Positions 13,341-20,930 are shown, counted from the first letter of the stretch. The stretch is 21,799 nucleotides of DNA from JBDZUZ01 sp040255445 (GCA_040255445.1 JBDZUZ010000053.1:1-21799); one strand, 5' to 3'. Numbers and translations are program-made. The notes: generated by a model from the letters alone, not told the origin.

Positions 13341-14986
13341 GCCTGACGCTGCTCCTGCCGCTGGTGATCCCGCTGGCGACGGCCGTCTTGTGCCTGGCCG
13401 CGTGGTCGTCGGTGCGCGCGCAGCAGATCGTCTCGGTGGCGGGCGGACTGGCGCATGTGGCCGCGGCGGTCGCGCTGGTGGGCGCGGCGTGGCGCGAGGG
13501 GATTCTTGTTGGACAGGCCGGCGGCTGGCAGGCTCCGTACGGCATCTCGCTGGTGGCGGACCTTTTCGGCGCGGCGATGGTGCTGCTGGGCGCGATCACC
13601 GGGCTCGCGTGCATCGTGTATTCGCTGGGCTCGGTCGATGAGCGGCGCGAGCGGCACGGGTACTACGCGCTGGTGCAGGTGCTGCTGTTCGGTGTGACCG
13701 GGTCGTTCATGACCGGCGACCTGTTCAATCTGTATGTGTGGTTCGAGGTCATGCTGATGGCGTCGTTCGTGCTGCTCGCGCTGGGGGGCGAGCGGCCGCA
13801 GCTCGAGGGCGCTGTCAAATACGTGACGCTGAACCTGGTGGCGTCGGGCCTGTTCCTCGCATCGGTGGGCATCCTGTACGGAATGCTGGGGACGCTGAAT
13901 TTCGCTGACATGGCGGTGCGGGTGCAGACCGTCGAGCGGCCGCTGCTGCTGGCGATTACCTCGATGCTGCTGCTGGCGGCGTTTCTCGTGAAGGCGGGCG
14001 CGTTCCCGTTCTTCTTCTGGCTGCCGGCGAGCTACCACACGCCGCCGGTCGCGGTGGCTGCGCTTTTCGCGGGGCTGCTCACCAAGGTTGGTGTGTACGC
14101 GGTGACGCGGGTGTACACGCTCATCTTCACGCAGGAGATGGGGCTGACGCACGGCCTGATCCTGGGGATCGCCGGGTTGACGATGGTGACGGGCGTGCTT
14201 GGCGCCGCGACGCACATGGATATCCGCCGCATCCTGTCGTTCCACATCATCAGCCAGATCGGGTACATGCTGATGGGCGTCGGGCTGGCGGGGATCGCGC
14301 TGGCACGGGCGGCCCAGGTGGGCGGCGCGGAGGGCGCTGCGCTGCGGAGCGCGGCGGCGCTCGGCCTGGCGGGCACGGTCTTCTACATCATCCACCACAT
14401 CATCGTGAAGGCGAACCTGTTCCTGGTGGGCGGGGTGATCGCGCGGTTCACCGGGTCGTACGACCTCAAGCGCATCGGCGGGCTGTACAAGTCGAACCCG
14501 TGGCTGGCGGTCGGGTTCCTGGTCCCAGCGCTGTCGCTGGCGGGGATCCCGATCCTCTCGGGCTTCTGGGCCAAACTGGTGCTGGTGAAGTCGGGTATCG
14601 ACGCCGGGCAGTGGGTGATCGTGGGGACCGCGCTGGCCGTGAGCCTGCTGACGTTGTACTCGATGACCAAGATCTGGGCGGAGGCGTTCTGGAAAGACGC
14701 CCCGGCAAATGCTGGCGCGGCCGGGGCCGATCCCGCCGCGCTCGAGGCGGGGGCGCGGTTCGGGCGGTGGGCCACGGGCGGCCCGATCGCGGGCCTCGCG
14801 GTGATCACGGTGGTGATCGGGCTGGGCGCGGGAGGCGTGTACCGCTACGCGGAGCGCGCGGCGGGGCAGCTGCTTGACCCGCAGGGGTATATCGAAGCGG
14901 TGCTGGGCGTGAAGGCCGCGGCGGCGGGCGATGCGCAGGGTGCGGCGAAAGATGCCACGCGCGACGGGGAGGTGGTGACGCCGTGA
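13337..14986 (+). CDS. mrpD: Mrp antiporter subunit D (NuoN/NuoM-like), 549 aa
   Basis: The second proton-pump-like core subunit. Visible family motifs are NLYVWFEVMLMASFVLLALGG (in two overlapping runs, with the conserved Glu), LVKAGAFPFFFWLPASYHTP (conserved Lys and the WLP motif), GLLTKVGVYAVTRVY, and the RILSFHIISQIGYMLMG loop. At least a dozen membrane helices are apparent. The C-terminus past about residue 530 is a short hydrophilic tail (AAAGDAQGAAKDATRDGEVV). The start is at the ATGA overlap with mrpC, with GAGGA just upstream. The end overlaps mrpE by 4 nt (GTGA). Confidence 0.94.
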   Translation: MSLTLLLPLVIPLATAVLCLAAWSSVRAQQIVSVAGGLAHVAAAVALVGAAWREGILVGQAGGWQAPYGISLVADLFGAAMVLLGAITGLACIVYSLGSVDERRERHGYYALVQVLLFGVTGSFMTGDLFNLYVWFEVMLMASFVLLALGGERPQLEGAVKYVTLNLVASGLFLASVGILYGMLGTLNFADMAVRVQTVERPLLLAITSMLLLAAFLVKAGAFPFFFWLPASYHTPPVAVAALFAGLLTKVGVYAVTRVYTLIFTQEMGLTHGLILGIAGLTMVTGVLGAATHMDIRRILSFHIISQIGYMLMGVGLAGIALARAAQVGGAEGAALRSAAALGLAGTVFYIIHHIIVKANLFLVGGVIARFTGSYDLKRIGGLYKSNPWLAVGFLVPALSLAGIPILSGFWAKLVLVKSGIDAGQWVIVGTALAVSLLTLYSMTKIWAEAFWKDAPANAGAAGADPAALEAGARFGRWATGGPIAGLAVITVVIGLGAGGVYRYAERAAGQLLDPQGYIEAVLGVKAAAAGDAQGAAKDATRDGEVVTP

Positions 14987-15456
14987 CCGTCCTGGTGTGG
15001 AACCTGCTGCTGGCGCTGGTGTGGGCGATCACGACGGGGTCGTTCACGCTGACGAACCTGCTCATCGGGTTCGTGATCGCGTACATCGTGCTGGGGGCCT
15101 CGTGGCGGGACCGCGGCTCGCGGAGCTACTTCTCCAAGGCGGGGCAGGCGGCGGGGTTCGTGGTGTTCTTCATCTGGGAGCTGACCAAGGCGAATGTCCG
15201 GATGGCGCAGTACTCGCTCAGCCCGCTCTCGAAGCTGCGGCCGGGCGTGGTGGCGGTGCCGCTGGAGGAGATGAACGAGATCGAGCTGACCGTGCTTGCC
15301 AACCTGATCACGCTGACGCCGGGGACGCTCAGCCTGGATGTGACCGAGGACCGGCGGACGCTGTACGTTCACTGCATGGATGTGCCCAGCGTGGACGCGG
15401 TGCGGAGGGAGATCAAGGAAGGGTTCGAGCGGCGGGTGCTGGAGGTGATGCGATGA
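14983..15456 (+). CDS. mrpE: Mrp antiporter subunit E, 157 aa
   Basis: A small Mrp subunit found in Mrp/Mnh complexes but not in complex I. It has a hydrophobic N-terminal half (VWNLLLALVWAITTGSF and TNLLIGFVIAYIVLGA) and a hydrophilic C-terminal half with the family signature ELTVLANLITLTPGTLSLDV followed by YVHCMDV. The start is a GTG that overlaps the mrpD stop (GTGA); the GGGGAGG upstream supports it. The stop overlaps mrpF by 4 nt. Confidence 0.92.
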   Translation: MTVLVWNLLLALVWAITTGSFTLTNLLIGFVIAYIVLGASWRDRGSRSYFSKAGQAAGFVVFFIWELTKANVRMAQYSLSPLSKLRPGVVAVPLEEMNEIELTVLANLITLTPGTLSLDVTEDRRTLYVHCMDVPSVDAVRREIKEGFERRVLEVMR

Positions 15457-15800
15457 CCGGCATCATCGGCGTTGATACTTCGGCATCACTGGCGGGCGCA
15501 TCACTGGCGGAGGCCTCGGCGGGGAGCGGGACGCTCGTCGACTGGTTCGTGACCGGTGTGTTCCTCGTGCTGGCGGGGGCGATGATCCTGACCACCGCGC
15601 GGCTGCTGTGGGGCCCGACGCTCCCGGACCGCGTGGTTGCGCTGGACCTGCTCGCGTATTTCGTGGCGGGGGCGATCGCGGCGTACGCGATCGCGACGGG
15701 GCGGCCGGTGCTGGTGGATGTTGCGGTGGTGCTGGCGCTGATCCTCTTCGTGGGGACGGCGGCCTTCGCGCTGTATGTAGCGCGGCGGGGGCGGCCATGA
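15453..15800 (+). CDS. mrpF: Mrp antiporter subunit F, 115 aa
   Basis: A small membrane subunit with three helices (about 29-49, 58-80, 85-109). The family pattern TARLLWGPTLPDRVVALDLL sits between helix 1 and helix 2. The first 25 residues (MTGIIGVDTSASLAGASLAE...) are an Ala/Ser-rich extension not usual in MrpF. Either this lineage carries an extra N-terminus or translation starts further down, although no better Shine-Dalgarno is seen there. The ATGA overlaps with mrpE and mrpG support the chosen boundaries. Confidence 0.9.
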   Translation: MTGIIGVDTSASLAGASLAEASAGSGTLVDWFVTGVFLVLAGAMILTTARLLWGPTLPDRVVALDLLAYFVAGAIAAYAIATGRPVLVDVAVVLALILFVGTAAFALYVARRGRP

Positions 15801-16231
15801 ACCCGATGGAAATCGCCAGCATGTCGCTGATGGTCATCGGCGCGGCGTTCTGCCTGTTCGCGGCGATCGGCATCGTGCGGATGCCCGATGTGTTCACGCG
15901 GATGCAGGCGGCGACCAAGGCGGGGACGCTGGGCGTGGGCTGCCTGTTCCTGGCGGTGGCGTTCCACTTCGCCGAGCCGGACACGGCGGTCAAGTCGGTG
16001 CTGGTGGTGCTGTTCCTGTTCCTCACGGCGCCGGTGGCGTCGCACCTGATCGGGCGTTCGGCCTACGCGGTGCGGTCCCCGATCTGGAAGGGGACGGTGG
16101 TCGACGAGCTCGAGGGCAAGTACGACCAGGAGACGCACCGGCTGAAGGACGATGTAGAGGACCCCGGCGAGGGCGGGCCGGGCCTGCCCCGGTCCGACGC
16201 GACGCGTCCCGACCGGCCCGGGAAGGGCTGA
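15797..16231 (+). CDS. mrpG: Mrp antiporter subunit G, 144 aa
   Basis: The last Mrp subunit, with three membrane helices. Its conserved segment is IGIVRMPDVFTRMQAATKAG followed by TLGVGC, and the final helix reads VLVVLFLFLTAPVASHLIGR with the family's TAPVxSHLIGRAAY-like end. A hydrophilic tail of about 50 residues follows (KYDQETHRLKDDVEDPGEGG...). It starts in a 4-nt overlap with mrpF and closes the seven-gene unit. No U-tailed terminator follows, so read-through into nhaA is possible. Confidence 0.92.
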   Translation: MNPMEIASMSLMVIGAAFCLFAAIGIVRMPDVFTRMQAATKAGTLGVGCLFLAVAFHFAEPDTAVKSVLVVLFLFLTAPVASHLIGRSAYAVRSPIWKGTVVDELEGKYDQETHRLKDDVEDPGEGGPGLPRSDATRPDRPGKG

Positions 16232-16263
16232 TCCATTACCATCGCGGGAGTGGGGCGGATCCA

Positions 16264-16289
16264 CGCCGGCCGGGGCAGGCCCGGTGGCG
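16264..16289 (+). other. Stable hairpin between mrpG and nhaA
   Basis: Ten base pairs including one G-T and a single bulged G (16264-16274 with 16280-16289), with a GCAGG loop. No T-run follows. It lies in the 94-nt gap and 36 nt upstream of the nhaA ATG. It might slow transcription, protect an mRNA end after processing, or control nhaA translation. The role is unknown. Confidence 0.45.
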
Positions 16290-16325
16290 TCGTCCGATCA
16301 CCACGCAGCGCAGGGAGGCATCCGC

Positions 16326-17747
16326 ATGGGATCCGGAGGATCATCGCACCGTCTGCTGGGCCGGAAGGAACCGGTCGACACGCTGCTGGGACCGTTCCGT
16401 CGGTTCGCGAGGTTCGAGGCGGCGGGCGGCGTGCTGCTGCTGGTGGCGTCGGTGGTGGCGCTGGTGTGGGCCAACTCGAACAGCGCGCAGAGCTATATCG
16501 ACCTCTGGGAGCACACGACCTTCACCTTCAAGCTCGGCGACTTCGAGCCGATGGGGAAGCACCCGACGCTGGTCTACTGGATCAACGACCTGTTGATGGC
16601 CGTCTTCTTCCTGCTGGTGGGGATGGAGATCAAGCGGGAGGTGCTGGTTGGGGAGCTTTCGACGCTGCGGCGGGCGGCGCTGCCGATCGTGGGGGCCATC
16701 GGCGGGATGGTCGGCCCCGCCGCGGTGTATGCCATCGTCAACATGGGCGAGGGCGGCGCGATGCACGGCTGGGGCGTGCCGATGGCGACGGACATCGCCT
16801 TCGCGCTGGCGTTCCTCTCGGTGCTTGGGCGTCGGGTCCCGTTGGGGTTGCGCGTGTTCCTGGCGTCGCTGGCGATCGCGGACGATCTGGGCGCGCTGCT
16901 GGTGATCGCGATCTTCTACACGGAGAAGCTGCAGTTCGGGGCGCTGGGGATGGGCGGGCTGGTCTTCGGGGCCCTGATTCTGTTGAACATGCTCGGCTTC
17001 CGGCGGCCGATCGTGTACGCGCTCTTCGGGCTGGTGCTGTGGTACTTCATCTTCCTGAGCGGCATCCACGCGACGATCGCGGGCGTGCTGCTCGCGCTCA
17101 CGATCCCGGCGCGGGCGCGGGTCGATGCCACCGAGTTCGTGGCGGTCAGCCGCGAGATGAGCAAGCAGTTCGAGGAGGCGGGCGCCTCGGGCAAGAGCAT
17201 CATCACCAACGCCGAGCAACAGGCCGCGGTGCAGGTGATCGAGGATGCGTGCGACAAGGTGCAGACACCGCTGGGGCAGCTCGAGCACGCGCTGCTGCCC
17301 TGGGTCTCGTTCCTGATCGTGCCGGTCTTCGCGCTGGCGAACGCGGGCGTCGCGTTCGCCGGGGGCGGCAAGCCCGTTTTCGAGAGCGACATCACGCTGG
17401 GCGTGGCGCTGGGCCTCCTGATCGGCAAGCCGGTGGGCATCACACTCTCGGCGCTGATCGCGGTCAAGCTGCGGCTGGGCGAGCTTCCCACGGGCGTGAC
17501 GTGGCGTCATGTGCACGGCGCCTCATGGCTGGGCGGGATCGGCTTCACGATGGCGCTCTTCATCGCGCAGCTGGCTTTCAAGGATCCGCAGCGGCTGGCG
17601 GAAGCCAAGGTCGGGATCCTCGGGGCCTCGGCGGTGGCGGCGGTCATCGGTATCGCGATCCTGTGGGGCGCGAAATCGCCGGTGGATCCCGAGAAGGATG
17701 TCCACCCGGGCCGCGAGAGCGGGCGCGAGCCGACGCCGTCGGTGTAG
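16326..17747 (+). CDS. nhaA: Na+/H+ antiporter NhaA, 473 aa
   Basis: An inner-membrane electrogenic antiporter that exports Na+ (or Li+) in exchange for protons. Family residues are intact: VFFLLVGMEIKREVLVGEL (94-112); MATDIAFAL with Asp156, matching E. coli Asp133; LAIADDLGAL with Asp186/Asp187, matching Asp163/Asp164; IGKPVGI with Lys368, matching Lys300; and SWLGGIGFTMALFIAQLAF near the C-terminus. It is longer than E. coli NhaA (388 aa), mainly from a hydrophilic loop at about 262-320 (ARARVDATEF...VIEDACDKVQ), as in the longer NhaA subgroup. The ATG at 16326 is preferred because GGGAGG lies 8 nt upstream; a GTG at 16284 has no such support and would extend into the hairpin. It probably belongs to the same transcript or regulon as mrp. 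Confidence 0.96.
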   Translation: MGSGGSSHRLLGRKEPVDTLLGPFRRFARFEAAGGVLLLVASVVALVWANSNSAQSYIDLWEHTTFTFKLGDFEPMGKHPTLVYWINDLLMAVFFLLVGMEIKREVLVGELSTLRRAALPIVGAIGGMVGPAAVYAIVNMGEGGAMHGWGVPMATDIAFALAFLSVLGRRVPLGLRVFLASLAIADDLGALLVIAIFYTEKLQFGALGMGGLVFGALILLNMLGFRRPIVYALFGLVLWYFIFLSGIHATIAGVLLALTIPARARVDATEFVAVSREMSKQFEEAGASGKSIITNAEQQAAVQVIEDACDKVQTPLGQLEHALLPWVSFLIVPVFALANAGVAFAGGGKPVFESDITLGVALGLLIGKPVGITLSALIAVKLRLGELPTGVTWRHVHGASWLGGIGFTMALFIAQLAFKDPQRLAEAKVGILGASAVAAVIGIAILWGAKSPVDPEKDVHPGRESGREPTPSV

Positions 17748-18026
17748 CGGGCGGCGCCTCCCCGGGCGCGGGGGTGTCGGAACCGGAAACGCTTTTCAAT
17801 CGCGCGCGCGTGTGCAACAACGCAACCGCGCGGCGGGGGTCGCGTACGGACATGCAACAGCGCGGCCGATGGAAGGACGCGTCCTGGCAAAGCCGGCCTC
17901 AGCCGGCGACCGCGAGAAGAACTACACAGCGCGGTGTGGGTTGAAGGGTTGTTGATCGTCGCGGCGTTCTGCCGCGGCGTGAACAAAGACGAGTCTGGTT
18001 GATGTGTGTGCCTCCGCTCCTTTGTG

Positions 18027-18066
18027 GTGCGCCCGGCGCGTGCTGTTCTGCGCCGGGTGCGCTTTT
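18027..18066 (+). terminator. Intrinsic terminator with no gene directly upstream
   Basis: A 13-bp stem with two G-T pairs (18027-18039 with 18050-18062), a 10-nt loop, then TTTT. The nearest upstream stop codon is nhaA, 280 nt away. It is either a distal nhaA terminator or the end of an unannotated RNA. Confidence 0.7.
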
Positions 18067-18106
18067 CCGCGATTCGATGCCGAGGTGTGTTTCAGGTGTT
18101 CCGCCC

Positions 18107-18133
18107 GCGGGCGGGCCGGGGTGACCCGCCCGC
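18107..18133. other. Perfect 9-bp inverted repeat
   Basis: GCGGGCGGG (18107-18115), a 9-nt loop, then CCCGCCCGC (18125-18133). It has no T-run, lies between the two terminators, and could be part of a structured RNA. Confidence 0.5.
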
Positions 18134-18159
18134 ACGGTGTCTTGAGTGCGCGGCCTTGG

Positions 18160-18191
18160 GGTTGCGCGGTGTAGAGGTTGCGCGGTGTAGG
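18160..18191. repeat. Tandem 16-bp repeat, two copies
   Basis: GGTTGCGCGGTGTAGA (18160-18175) and GGTTGCGCGGTGTAGG (18176-18191), 15 of 16 identical. Confidence 0.85.
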
Positions 18192-18303
18192 TGTCGTGCG
18201 GGATCGCCGCGTCGGGGAAGGAGAGACCCCGGCGCGGCGCCGGCGACGCCGAGAGGGAGAGACAGCGGGAGAGAGAGACGACGGAGGAGGGAGATGAGAG
18301 GGG

Positions 18304-18339
18304 CCCGGTGACGCTCCGGCGTTGCCGGGTCTTTTCGTT
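18304..18339 (+). terminator. Second orphan intrinsic terminator
   Basis: An 11-bp stem with two G-T pairs (18304-18314 with 18319-18329) and a TCCG loop, then TCTTTTCGTT. It ends 72 nt before the aminotransferase ATG, so a transcript from the region at 18067-18303 would end here. Confidence 0.65.
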
Positions 18340-18398
18340 CCGCGAGCCGCCGTGGTGGCCGCCGAGGCTGTGCGGGCGTGATGCGCCCGCCGGCGGCG

Positions 18399-18404
18399 TA
18401 TGCT
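18399..18404 (+). promoter_or_regulatory. -10-like element very close to the aminotransferase start
   Basis: TATGCT (4 of 6 to consensus) ends 7 nt before the ATG at 18412, and no Shine-Dalgarno is present. If used, the mRNA would begin at or next to the start codon (leaderless). The -35 at 17 nt (GCGTGA) is weak. Confidence 0.3.
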
Positions 18405-18411
18405 GCCCGAC

Positions 18412-19395
18412 ATGGCGAGCGTCTTTCTCAACGGCGGGTTTGTGGATCGCGCGGATGCATCGGTATCGGCGTTCGATGCGGGTCTGCAGCACGGTGTCGG
18501 GCTCTTCGAGACCTTCGGCGTCACAGTGGCGGATGGGCGGGCCCGGCCCGAGCGGCTGGCGCAGCACCTGTCGCGCATGGTCGATTCCGCGGCGGCGCTG
18601 GGGCTGAGCGAATCGCTGAGCGCATCGGGGCTTCGCGAGGCGGTGGAGCTCGCCTCCGCGCGGTTCATCGAGGAGGAGCCCGAGGTTGCGCGCTGGCGCG
18701 TGCGGCTGACCGTGACCGGCGGCGATCTCAACATGCTCGAGCGCGGCCGCACCGGAACTGACGAGCAGCGGCCGACCGTGCTCATCACCGGCACACCCGC
18801 GACGCCGTACCCCGCGGAGATGTTCGAGCGCGGCGTGGGCGTTGTGGTGGGGGATCTGCGGCTGAACCCGCTGGATCCTTTCGCGGGGCACAAGACACTC
18901 AACTACTGGGGCCGGCTGCGCGAACTGCAGATCGCCGCGGGCAAGCACGCCTCCGAGGCGGTCTTGTTCACGGTGACGAACCATGTCGCGGGCGGGTGCG
19001 TGAGCAACATCATCCTGATCCGCGGCGATGAGCTGATCACGCCGATTGCGCGCGGCGAGGAGCAGGCGGTCGCGGCGGAGGATCCGGCCGAGGGCGTCGA
19101 GGCGTTCGCGCCGCGGAAGGACTCGGCGGTGATGCCCAGCCCGGTGCTGCCGGGCGTGACACGCGGCTGGGTGCTCGAGTGGGCGCGAGCCCGCGGCATG
19201 GGCGTGCGGCGGCGGATGGTGACGATCCAGGACCTGCTGGGCGCCGACGAGGTGATGCTCACCAACAGCAGTTGGGGCGTGCTGCCCGTGGTGCGGGTGG
19301 AGCGCGAGGCGATCGGCGGCGGCGGCGTGGGTCCCGTGGCGCAGGGCCTCTACGCGGCATGGGCCGATGCGATGAGCGATTCTTCATCGTCGTGA
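18412..19395 (+). CDS. Class IV PLP-dependent enzyme (branched-chain aminotransferase / aminodeoxychorismate lyase family), 327 aa
   Basis: This is a fold-type IV PLP enzyme. Members either transaminate branched-chain amino acids (IlvE), act on D-amino acids, or make 4-aminobenzoate for folate (PabC); the sequence does not decide which. Visible features are the N-terminal VFLNGGFVDRADASVSAFDAGLQ-type start with GVGLFETF (28-35), the PLP lysine in HKTLNYW (Lys161), PSPVLPGVTRGWVLEWARARG (243-263), and ADEVMLTNSSWGVLPVV (278-294). The segment normally reading 'EG..EN/SN.F' is here VAGGCVSNII (192-201). By eye alignment the glutamate that contacts the PLP pyridine nitrogen (Glu193 in E. coli IlvE) is a glycine. 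The ATG at 18412 matches the family start; an ATG at 18400 would add four residues. No Shine-Dalgarno is seen. Confidence 0.85.
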   Translation: MASVFLNGGFVDRADASVSAFDAGLQHGVGLFETFGVTVADGRARPERLAQHLSRMVDSAAALGLSESLSASGLREAVELASARFIEEEPEVARWRVRLTVTGGDLNMLERGRTGTDEQRPTVLITGTPATPYPAEMFERGVGVVVGDLRLNPLDPFAGHKTLNYWGRLRELQIAAGKHASEAVLFTVTNHVAGGCVSNIILIRGDELITPIARGEEQAVAAEDPAEGVEAFAPRKDSAVMPSPVLPGVTRGWVLEWARARGMGVRRRMVTIQDLLGADEVMLTNSSWGVLPVVRVEREAIGGGGVGPVAQGLYAAWADAMSDSSSS

Positions 19396-19407
19396 CCGGG
19401 GCCTTGC

Positions 19408-19420
19408 GCGTTCTGAACGC
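19408..19420. promoter_or_regulatory. Perfect inverted repeat upstream of mscS (possible operator)
   Basis: GCGTTC-T-GAACGC, 13 bases, ends 31 nt before the TATAGT at 19452. Its placement relative to the -10 is nearly the same as that of the inverted repeat upstream of mrp at 10031-10047, although the arm sequences differ. Confidence 0.35.
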
Positions 19421-19451
19421 CGCGATCGGGGGGTTCGTCCGGCGTCCCGGC

Positions 19452-19457
19452 TATAGT
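19452..19457 (+). promoter_or_regulatory. Candidate -10 element of the mscS gene
   Basis: TATAGT in GC-rich surroundings, 92 nt before the ATG at 19550. Flanking bases CGGCTATAGT resemble CGGTATAGT upstream of mrp. No clear -35 was found. Confidence 0.4.
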
Positions 19458-19549
19458 CGGAGGCGGAGTGCGTGGCCGGATCGGCCTGTTGGCGCTGCGC
19501 AACTGTCCAATCGGGCGACCAACGCACAGCATCCAACGAGGAAGGCTTC

Positions 19550-20899
19550 ATGCTTCTTGCGCAGGAATCGAAGGCGGGCGACACGACGGGTGAAGGCGGG
19601 AACGCGGCGGGCGCCGCTGAGGGCGCAACGCAAGGCAACCCCAGCGGTACCAGCGGTGACAGCGGTGCGGCGGAGGCCGCGGCTCCGGAAACGCCGTTGT
19701 TCGAGGCCGCGCCCGATTCGGTGCCGATCGCATCGATCGAGTACTTCGAGCAGACGCAGTTCCTCGGAAACTCGCTGATCGCCTGGGGCATCGCGCTCAC
19801 GATCGCTGTAGTGACGTTCTTCGCGCTGCTGACCGCGCGGGGCGTGATCCGCTCGCGTGCGAAGAAGATGCACGAGAAGCGTGCTACCGGCGTCGCGGGG
19901 CTGATCCTGTCGCTGGTGATGAGCACGAGCGTCACGATCGTGCTGGCGTTCTCGCTCATGCTGGGCGCGCGCGGCCTGGCGCTCCCGCCCACGGCGGACC
20001 GCATCAACCAGTTCATCATCGTGCTGTCGATCGCGATCCAGTTCGTGATCTGGGGGCACGCGGCGGTGAACTTCGGCCTGGCCGAGTTCGTGCGGCGCAA
20101 ATCCGAGGGAGACACGGCGGACCCCAACCTGGTCGGCAGCCTCGGGATCCTCAAGTTCCTGGCGCTGGTGATCCTCTACTCCGCGGTGCTGCTGCTCTCG
20201 CTGGACAACATCGGCATCGATGTCACGGCGATGGTGGCGGGGCTGGGTGTTGGCGGCATCGCGATCGCGTTGGCGGTCCAGAACATTCTGGGTGATCTCT
20301 TCGCTTCGCTGACGATCGTGCTCGACAAGCCTTTCGAGGTCGGTGACTTCATCATCGTGGGAAGCGAACTTGGCACCGTCGAGAGGATCGGGCTCAAGAC
20401 GACGCGCGTCAAGAGCCTGAGCGGCGAGCAGCTGGTCTTCGCCAACTCGGACCTGCTCGGAAGCCGCGTCCGCAACTTCAAGCGGATGCAGGAGCGGCGG
20501 GTGGTCTTCGCCGTGGGTGTGCAGTACGACACCCCGCCGGAGAAGATGCGCAGGGCCGTCGAGATCATCACGCAGGCGATCAAGAACCAGGAGATGGCGC
20601 GGTTCGATCGGTGCCACTTCCACAAGTTCAGCGAATCATCACTCGATATGGAGGGCGTCTACTGGATGCTCAAGCCCGACTACAACACCTACATGGACAC
20701 GCACCAGGCGATCTGCTTCGAGATCCTCGAGAAGTTCAACGCCGAGGGCCTCGAGTTCGCCTTCCCCACGCGGACGGTGCACATGTTTCGCCACCGCAGC
20801 GAGGATGACCCCACCGATCTCGTGCACGAGCGGGAGGAGCGGTCGCGCAAGGCTCTCAGCCAGGACCGCGAAGAGGACCCGGGCAACGGCCGCGGGTGA
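19550..20899 (+). CDS. MscS-family mechanosensitive ion channel, 449 aa
   Basis: A membrane channel that opens under membrane tension to release solutes on osmotic downshock. Residues 1-65 form a Gly/Ala/Ser/Glu-rich low-complexity extension without a clear signal peptide. Membrane helices follow at about 74-96, 114-139, 154-178 and 199-218. The pore helix and upper beta domain are recognisable: MVAGLGVGGIAIALAVQNIL (228-247), LGDLFASLTIVLDKPFEVGD (248-267), GTVERIGLKTTRVKSLSGEQ (275-294) and VFANSDLLGSRVRNF (296-310). A cytoplasmic alpha/beta domain (about 318-425) and a charged tail follow. E. coli MscS has 286 aa and three helices, so this is a somewhat larger member. The ATG at 19550 has GAGGAAGG 5 nt upstream; a GTG at 19472 lacks such support. 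Its stop lies 31 nt from the convergent gene. Confidence 0.92.
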   Translation: MLLAQESKAGDTTGEGGNAAGAAEGATQGNPSGTSGDSGAAEAAAPETPLFEAAPDSVPIASIEYFEQTQFLGNSLIAWGIALTIAVVTFFALLTARGVIRSRAKKMHEKRATGVAGLILSLVMSTSVTIVLAFSLMLGARGLALPPTADRINQFIIVLSIAIQFVIWGHAAVNFGLAEFVRRKSEGDTADPNLVGSLGILKFLALVILYSAVLLLSLDNIGIDVTAMVAGLGVGGIAIALAVQNILGDLFASLTIVLDKPFEVGDFIIVGSELGTVERIGLKTTRVKSLSGEQLVFANSDLLGSRVRNFKRMQERRVVFAVGVQYDTPPEKMRRAVEIITQAIKNQEMARFDRCHFHKFSESSLDMEGVYWMLKPDYNTYMDTHQAICFEILEKFNAEGLEFAFPTRTVHMFRHRSEDDPTDLVHEREERSRKALSQDREEDPGNGRG

Positions 20900-20930
20900 G
20901 TGACAGCCCGTCTCCACCCGGCCGCGCTTG

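Larger units (their letters stand above)
17748..18411. other. Gene-free region with two orphan terminators (possible small RNA locus)
   Basis: 664 bases with no coding-like ORF on either strand. Contents in order: a perfect 12-bp palindrome AGGACGCGTCCT (17874-17885); a GCCGGC-CTCA-GCCGGC hairpin (17892-17907); an intrinsic terminator (18027-18066); a perfect 9-bp stem (18107-18133); two tandem copies of a 16-bp unit (18160-18191); a GA-rich tract (about 18250-18303); and a second terminator (18304-18339). No known RNA family (RNase P, SRP, tmRNA, 6S) was recognised. Confidence 0.55.

Noticed and set aside
8380..17984. 13-mer CCGCGGCGTGAAC at 8380-8392 and again at 17972-17984
   Set aside because: It is too short and GC-rich to be meaningful as a dispersed repeat in DNA of this composition.
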